Assembly (NCBI GenBank): GCA_044227705.1 | Contig: JBGAWE010000159.1 | Span: 1-11,502, forward strand | From: JANOQP01 sp044227705 | GTDB lineage: Bacteria; Bacteroidota; Bacteroidia; Chitinophagales; Saprospiraceae | Length of the DNA: 11,502 nt | Direction of reading: 5' to 3' | Shown: one piece after another, positions 6,911 to 11,502 of the stretch | Layout of the letters: every line of letters starts with the position of its first letter | How positions within the stretch are numbered: the first letter of the stretch is position 1 | Notes under the pieces: generated by a model | The model's input: the letters and a program-made list of their open reading frames with translations, nothing else | What the model was told of the DNA's origin: nothing | Databases searched by the model: none | Translations under genes and position numbers: made by a program

Positions 6911-9898
6911 ATGAGTTTTGGAACTGGCCAATTTTACCGGAAAATTTTCCTCGCCTGCCTCGTGGCGGTCGGCCCGGCCCGGCTTTCGGCACAAATGGAC
7001 TCGACCGACACCGACTTCTGGTCGGCCGCCCGGCCCACCATCACGCCCGCGACACAGTCCGAAATCGACCAAACGGCCGCACTGCTCCGCCTCATGCCGC
7101 TGCCCGACACGGGACGGTTTGATTGCCCGTCGCCCGACGGTTTTTCCCAAAATGGAATTGTTGAAGGGGTAAAAAACAGCCTTGCCACCGCCCAAAAGCT
7201 CGTCCTGCTCGGCCGCCTCGACTGCGCGACCGCCTTCCTCGACCAGTTGCTCAACAAAATCCCGGCCGACCAGACCGGCCTCCGGGCAGAGGTTTTGTCC
7301 GAAAAGCTCCACGCCCTGCTCCGCTTTCGGGAGAACGAGACAGCCCGGCCCGTTGCCCTCGCGCTGCGCGGCCTGATTGAAAAAGGCCACCGGCCGAGTG
7401 GGCGGGAGCGGCTCGGCCTCGCCCAGTTCGACCACATCAACCACCGCTCCGACGCGGCGCTGATATCGGCGCAGGCCGTCCTCGCCGAGGCCCGCGCCGG
7501 GAGCGACCGCCCGCTCGAGGCGCAGGCCCTTTCCCAAATCGGGCGCATCTCGCGCGACGTCTTTTTCGGCTCCTCGGGCAAGGCGCTTCCTTACCACTAC
7601 GCGGCGCTCGAAATCGCCCGCTCGCTTGGCGACACGGTGCTCGTCGCTCAGGAGCTTGTCAACCTTTCATGGAACCACGGCGACATGGGCGACCTGCCGA
7701 GGCACCTCGATTTCATGCGCCAAGCGGCCGTCCTCCTGCAAAAAACGGAGGACGTTCGACGGAAGCTCGGCCTCATCGTCCAGATGGCCTCCGACTTCAA
7801 GACCGTCGACGAGGGCCTCGAATGGCATCGCCTCGGGCGGAGAATCGCCATCGCCCTGCACCTGCCCGCCATCACGGCCGACAGCGACATGAGGCTATAC
7901 AGCCAGCTCGTCAGCATAGGCCGCCTCGGCGAGGCCGAGCCTTACCTGCGCCATGCCGCCACCATCGCCGACGACAAAAACTGGGGGTTGACCTACGAAC
8001 TTTACGACCTCTACAAGCGGAAAAACGACCCGAAACAGGCCCTTTTCTACCTCGAAAAAGCCTATTCGACCGTGTCGAGCGACTACATGGGGCGCAACGC
8101 GGCGGCCATTTCGGAGGCCGAGACCCAGTTCAAAACAGGGGAAAAAGAGCGGCTCCTCGCCGAGAACGAGCAAAAGCGCAAGCAGCTCGTGCTGCTCGTC
8201 GGGGCGGTCGGGCTGCTGCTCGGGGCGGCGGCATGGCTCTTTTTCAGGGAAAAAAAGACGAGCCGCCAGCTCGCCCAACAGCGTGACGTCATCGAGCGGC
8301 AGGCCGCCGGGCTGCGCGAGCTCGACGAGGTCAAGAGCCGCTTCTTCGCCAACGTCAGCCACGAGCTGCGCACGCCGCTAACCCTGATGCTCGGCCCCAT
8401 CGGCTCGATGCTAAAAAGGGGCCGAATCGACGGCACCGACATGGCCCTCGCGCAGACCGCCCAACAGCACGGGCGGCAACTGCTGCGCCTCGTCAGCGAG
8501 ATACTCGACTTGAGCAAGATGGACTCCGGGAAGCTCGAGATGCGCGAGACGGCCGTCAGTTTCCAGCCCTTCGTGATGCGGGTGCTCGGCGCGTTCGAGA
8601 GTCACGCGGCGCGGCTGGGAGTCGGTTTCAACATCGACTACGCGCTCGGCGAGCGGCTCGTGCTGCTGGTCGACGAGGACAAGTTCCGCAAAATCGTCAA
8701 CAACTACTTGTCGAACGCCTTCAAGTTCACCCCGGCGGGCGGCTCCGTCACGGTGCGCGTCGAGGAGGCGGGCGCGGCCATCCACCTCTCGGTCGCCGAC
8801 ACCGGGCGCGGCATCCACCCGGAGGACTTGCCAAAGGTTTTCGAACGGTTTTTCCAAACGGCGCAGCCCGGCGCGGCGGCCGAGGGCGGCACGGGCATCG
8901 GTCTGTCGCTCTGCCGCGAACTGGCCGGGCTGATGGGCGGGAGAGTTTGGGTGGAAAGCGAGGTCGGGCGGGGCAGCACTTTCTTTTTTGAATTCCCCAA
9001 AAAGGAGGCCGTGGAGGCAGCCGAGGTGGCCAGCCCGCTCGCAATCGAGGAGGCCACCGCGCCGGTATTGGTCGAAAAACCGGCCTTTCCCAATGGAAAA
9101 CAGGGCCTCTCGAATGGCAAACCGAGCCAGCCGACCGTCCTCGTCGTCGAGGACAACGAGGCACTGCGCGACTATCTGCGGCTGATCCTCTCCGAAAAAT
9201 TCCGCGTCGAGACGGCGGCGAACGGGCGGGCCGCGCTCGATTTTCTCCAAGCGGAAACCGCGAAACGCACCATCCAGCATTCCCCTTTCATCATTGTCTC
9301 TGACGTGATGATGCCGGTCATGGACGGCTTCCAGCTCGTCGAGCGGCTCAAATCGGACGAGGCTCTCCAAAAAATCCCGGTCGTCATGCTCACCGCGCGG
9401 GCCGATTTGAAGGACCGGCTCAAGGCCCTCCGCATCGGCGTGGACGACTACCTTTTGAAACCTTTCGAGGAGGAGGAAATCGTCGCCCGCCTCGAAAATC
9501 TGCTGAAAAACGCGGCGGCGCGGCGGTTTTTTTCAAATGAAATCGAGGTGCAAACCGACGGGGCCGCCGAGCCGGACGAGGGCCAAACTTGGCTGGCGGA
9601 ACTCGAAAAAACCGTCTCCTCGAACATCGGGCAGTTCGACTTCAACGCCGACCAACTGGCCGCCGAGATGGCGATGGGCCGCACCAGTTTCTTCAACCAG
9701 GTGAAGAAACTGACCGGGCTGACGCCCAACCAGTACGTGCAGGAGGTGCGGTTCGGGCGGGCCAAGTGGCTGCTCGAGACCGGGCGCGAGCGGTCGGTGA
9801 AGGCCGTCGCGTTCGCCGTCGGGATGCGCGACGTGCAGTATTTCTCCGAGCAGTTCAAGCGGCGGTTTGGCCGCTCGCCGGGCGAGCTGCTCGGCTGA
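6911..9898 (+). CDS. Hybrid sensor histidine kinase/response regulator with AraC-type output domain
   Basis: A 995-residue one-protein two-component system. A signal sequence (1-28, ending LSAQ) leads to a helical, TPR-like periplasmic sensor of about 80-410 (for example ALPYHYAALEIARSLGD and QALFYLEKAYSTV), a short coiled segment, and one membrane helix at 426-445. The kinase follows: HisKA with SHELRTPL and phospho-acceptor H484, N-box NNYLSNAFKF with N598, DTGRG from D630 and GGTGIGLSL at 659-667. The receiver (742-866) has acidic E747/D748, phospho-acceptor D798 in SDVMMP, T828 and K850. The AraC/HTH_18 output (893-995) ends in GMRDVQYFSEQFKRRFGRSP. All catalytic residues are present. The TPR-type sensor differs from the beta-propeller HTCS proteins of glycan utilisation, so the ligand is unknown and no PUL genes are adjacent. 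The first ATG in frame, at 6911, gives the signal sequence. No frame damage is seen in 3 kb. Confidence 0.95.
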   Translation: MSFGTGQFYRKIFLACLVAVGPARLSAQMDSTDTDFWSAARPTITPATQSEIDQTAALLRLMPLPDTGRFDCPSPDGFSQNGIVEGVKNSLATAQKLVLLGRLDCATAFLDQLLNKIPADQTGLRAEVLSEKLHALLRFRENETARPVALALRGLIEKGHRPSGRERLGLAQFDHINHRSDAALISAQAVLAEARAGSDRPLEAQALSQIGRISRDVFFGSSGKALPYHYAALEIARSLGDTVLVAQELVNLSWNHGDMGDLPRHLDFMRQAAVLLQKTEDVRRKLGLIVQMASDFKTVDEGLEWHRLGRRIAIALHLPAITADSDMRLYSQLVSIGRLGEAEPYLRHAATIADDKNWGLTYELYDLYKRKNDPKQALFYLEKAYSTVSSDYMGRNAAAISEAETQFKTGEKERLLAENEQKRKQLVLLVGAVGLLLGAAAWLFFREKKTSRQLAQQRDVIERQAAGLRELDEVKSRFFANVSHELRTPLTLMLGPIGSMLKRGRIDGTDMALAQTAQQHGRQLLRLVSEILDLSKMDSGKLEMRETAVSFQPFVMRVLGAFESHAARLGVGFNIDYALGERLVLLVDEDKFRKIVNNYLSNAFKFTPAGGSVTVRVEEAGAAIHLSVADTGRGIHPEDLPKVFERFFQTAQPGAAAEGGTGIGLSLCRELAGLMGGRVWVESEVGRGSTFFFEFPKKEAVEAAEVASPLAIEEATAPVLVEKPAFPNGKQGLSNGKPSQPTVLVVEDNEALRDYLRLILSEKFRVETAANGRAALDFLQAETAKRTIQHSPFIIVSDVMMPVMDGFQLVERLKSDEALQKIPVVMLTARADLKDRLKALRIGVDDYLLKPFEEEEIVARLENLLKNAAARRFFSNEIEVQTDGAAEPDEGQTWLAELEKTVSSNIGQFDFNADQLAAEMAMGRTSFFNQVKKLTGLTPNQYVQEVRFGRAKWLLETGRERSVKAVAFAVGMRDVQYFSEQFKRRFGRSPGELLG

Positions 9899-10054
9899 TG
9901 TACGTTTTTCCCTGTCGAAAAAGACGCAATTCCCCTGTTTCGGACGATCTTCCCCATTGATTTGTACGAATGTCCAATGTTGCGTCGCGCCATTTGTGCC
10001 GTGAACCCCGGAAAGCCAGTTCACTTTCTTTTTTAACCAAATTCTATTTTTTCA
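9899..10054. other. Intergenic region upstream of carbonic anhydrase
   Basis: This 156-base gap contains no credible gene or terminator hairpin. It becomes strongly A/T-rich over the last 30 bases before the ATG at 10055. TATTTTTT at 10043-10050 partly resembles a Bacteroidota -7 element but is too close to the ATG to be trusted. A promoter for the carbonic anhydrase is expected here but cannot be placed. Confidence 0.3.
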
Positions 10055-10843
10055 ATGTCCAAGTTTTCTATTCACCTCGTCCTGCCCCTTTTCGCCTCGC
10101 TCATCCTTGTCACCTCTTGCAAGGACGACAAGAAGGAGCTTCCCGCCTGCACCGACATCCACTGGAACTACGACAACTCGACCGAGGACGGCCCCAGCCA
10201 CTGGGGAGAGCTGTGCGTGGACTACACGGATTGCGCGGGCAAGGCCCAGTCGCCCATCGACATCAAGGGCGCGACCGACGACGCCTCGCTGGCCGCCCTC
10301 GCCGAGGCCTTCTCGCCGACGGGGACGCACATCCTCAACAACGGCCACACCCTCCAATTCACGGCCGACGCGGGCACCTCGCTGACGCTCAACGGCGAGC
10401 AGTTCGACCTTCTGCAGTTCCACACCCACACATCGAGCGAGCACACGGTCAACGGCGCGTCGTACCCGATGGAGGTGCACTTCGTCCACAAGAACGCCGC
10501 GACGGGCAAACTGGCCGTCATCGGCGTGTTCGTCAAGGAGGGCGCGGAGAACGCCTTCCTCAAGTCGTTCACCGGCCACCTGCCCGCGACGGAAGACGCG
10601 ACCTACGACGACGCGGGGACGACGTTCAAGATCTCCGACTTCCTCCCGGCCAACAAGAGCTACTTCACCTACGGCGGCTCGCTCACCACGCCGCCCTGCT
10701 CGGAAATCGTCACCTGGATCGTGCTGGAAAACCCGGTCGAGGCCACCCACGACCAAATCGAGGCCTTCCACGCCCTCGAGCACACGAACAACCGCCCCGT
10801 CCTCTCGCTCAACAGCCGGACGATAAAGCACAAGGCCATTTGA
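10055..10843 (+). CDS. Alpha-class carbonic anhydrase, exported lipoprotein
   Basis: This is a complete 262-residue alpha carbonic anhydrase catalysing CO2/bicarbonate interconversion outside the cytoplasm. Zinc ligands are H123 and H125 in QFHTHTSSEH and H142 in MEVHFVH; E129 matches the E106 position, T211 in SLTTPPCSE the T199 gatekeeper, and H98 in NNGHTLQF the H64 proton shuttle. QSPIDI at 65-70 is the family N-terminal motif, and C60 with C215 likely form the usual bacterial disulfide. The N-terminus is a lipoprotein signal with lipobox LVTSC (C22) followed by KDDKKE; this acidic/basic run resembles the lipoprotein export signal that sends Bacteroidota lipoproteins to the cell surface, so outer-leaflet display is plausible. 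It stands alone between a 156-base gap and a hairpin at 10901. The start is the only methionine that provides the signal sequence. Catalytic completeness makes activity likely. Confidence 0.95.
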   Translation: MSKFSIHLVLPLFASLILVTSCKDDKKELPACTDIHWNYDNSTEDGPSHWGELCVDYTDCAGKAQSPIDIKGATDDASLAALAEAFSPTGTHILNNGHTLQFTADAGTSLTLNGEQFDLLQFHTHTSSEHTVNGASYPMEVHFVHKNAATGKLAVIGVFVKEGAENAFLKSFTGHLPATEDATYDDAGTTFKISDFLPANKSYFTYGGSLTTPPCSEIVTWIVLENPVEATHDQIEAFHALEHTNNRPVLSLNSRTIKHKAI

Positions 10844-10900
10844 GCCGACCAACGAGATAATCGACACGGGTTTTTGCCCTTCCACACCAATTGAGACCAC

Positions 10901-10939
10901 GCCGCCGGGCTTGACTCCCGTCGCCCGGCGGCTTCTTTC
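10901..10939 (+). terminator. Probable terminator after carbonic anhydrase
   Basis: GCCGCCGGGC (10901-10910) and GCCCGGCGGC (10923-10932) form a perfect 10-pair stem with a 12-base loop, followed by TTCTTTCC. The T tract is interrupted, so termination may be partial. It lies 57 bases after the stop codon. Confidence 0.65.
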
Positions 10940-11025
10940 CTCCGTTCCCACACTTTTTCGCCAAGTCCAAACTCATTTTCACCTGTGTGTCCGGTCACGG
11001 GCATGCCCAAACATTTCTTTTCACA

Positions 11026-11502
11026 ATGAAAAACTGCGGTTTCAAATCTTTGGCCTTCGCGGCCGCCCTCCTGCTCGTTGGCTGGGCAAAACCGGCCTCG
11101 GCCCTGACGTTCACCTATGTCTACGACCCCGCTTTCCAGTCCTACTGGACGCCTGCGGTGAAGGCGCAAATCGAGGAGGCGGGCAAGTTCCTCGCCTCGT
11201 ACATCGCCAACAGCCACTCGGTCGAGATAACCTGCGTGGTCAACCCGCAGCTCGGCAGCGGCACGTTTGCCACCGGCGCGCCCAACGCTTGGCTGGAGAA
11301 CTCGGCCTCGAAGTCCATTGCCAGCAAGGGGTCGATTGCCTTCAACCCCAACTCTTTGAGCAACGTCAACCAGTCGAGCATCGTCGCCCTGACCATCCAC
11401 GAGCTGATGCACTGCCTCGGGGTGGGTGCGTCAGCGTCGTTTCAGGCGAAGGTCTCGGCGGGCAAGTTCACCGGCGCGAAGACGACCGCCCTCAACGGCG
11501 GC
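11026..11502 (+). CDS. Secreted zinc metallopeptidase, leishmanolysin-like (3' end outside window)
   Basis: The frame runs off the window after 159 residues. A signal peptide (MKNCGFKSLA, hydrophobic core, AKPASA ending at about 26) directs export without a lipobox. The mature part starts LTFTYVYDPAF and contains FNPNSLSNVNQSSIVALTIHELMHCLGVG: HELMH at 125-129 supplies the two zinc histidines and catalytic glutamate, and G132 fits the metzincin HExxHxxG pattern. Position 135, where a classical metzincin has its third His or Asp, is Ala. The following AGKFTGAKTTALNGG resembles the F-T-G-x-x-A region that in bacterial leishmanolysin-like (M8-type) proteins precedes the distant third histidine, so that ligand may lie beyond the window. 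The N-terminal 100 residues, in which T, S, A and N predominate, match typical exported Bacteroidota or PEP-CTERM-style peptidases. C-terminal sorting domains cannot be judged. The start is the first ATG giving a signal peptide. Confidence 0.75.
   Translation, partial: MKNCGFKSLAFAAALLLVGWAKPASALTFTYVYDPAFQSYWTPAVKAQIEEAGKFLASYIANSHSVEITCVVNPQLGSGTFATGAPNAWLENSASKSIASKGSIAFNPNSLSNVNQSSIVALTIHELMHCLGVGASASFQAKVSAGKFTGAKTTALNGG

Noticed and set aside
6776..7597. Antisense frame of 273 codons over the kinase N-terminus
   Set aside because: Overlaps a signal peptide and TPR-like region read on the other strand; no recognisable domain.
8411..9370. Antisense frame of 319 codons over the kinase domain
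   Set aside because: The + strand has intact HisKA, HATPase and receiver motifs throughout; the antisense product has no motif.
9901..9930. Possible hairpin TTTTT/AAAAA right after the kinase stop
   Set aside because: Only A-T pairs with an 8-9-base loop and no GC stem or T tract; not a credible terminator.

Overview
The window looks like a chromosome segment of a GC-rich member of the Bacteroidota, probably of the Saprospiria (Lewinella/Haliscomenobacter-like). The signs are a TPR-fronted hybrid histidine kinase ending in an AraC domain, an ECF sigma factor next to a gene encoding a short N-terminal cytosolic segment, one membrane helix and an outer-membrane barrel, lipoproteins with charged residues just after the lipobox cysteine, and starts without clear Shine-Dalgarno sequences. 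The assignment comes from gene style, not from a marker gene.

Layout. Positions 2-2009 (+) hold a housekeeping run: the 3' part of recX, a Nif3-like metal protein overlapping it by four bases, and a coiled-coil C4 zinc-ribbon protein. Positions 2010-2196 are a convergent intergenic region with several hairpins, including one terminator for each direction. Positions 2197-5351 (-) read, in transcription order, ECF sigma factor, membrane-anchored barrel protein, lipoprotein; this looks like an envelope-related operon. Divergent from it, fabG lies at 5538-6269 (+) and is followed by a strong terminator. A small LRR protein with an odd C-terminus (6376-6825), a 995-residue hybrid sensor kinase/regulator (6911-9898), an exported alpha-carbonic anhydrase lipoprotein (10055-10843) and the 5' part of a secreted zinc metallopeptidase (from 11026) follow on the + strand.

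The most striking property is that the sigma factor, the barrel gene and fabG are each cut by several one- or two-base frame changes, all between about 3350 and 6225, whereas the flanking genes are clean. The conserved residues continue in another frame after each break, and fabG is normally essential, so I read this mainly as local base-level sequence error; real decay cannot be excluded from the sequence alone.

I see no CRISPR array, insertion sequence, tRNA or rRNA, and no clear new defence or mobile system. The least ordinary objects are the short LRR gene with a possible TIR-like tail, the sigma/barrel/lipoprotein module, and the truncated leishmanolysin-like peptidase.
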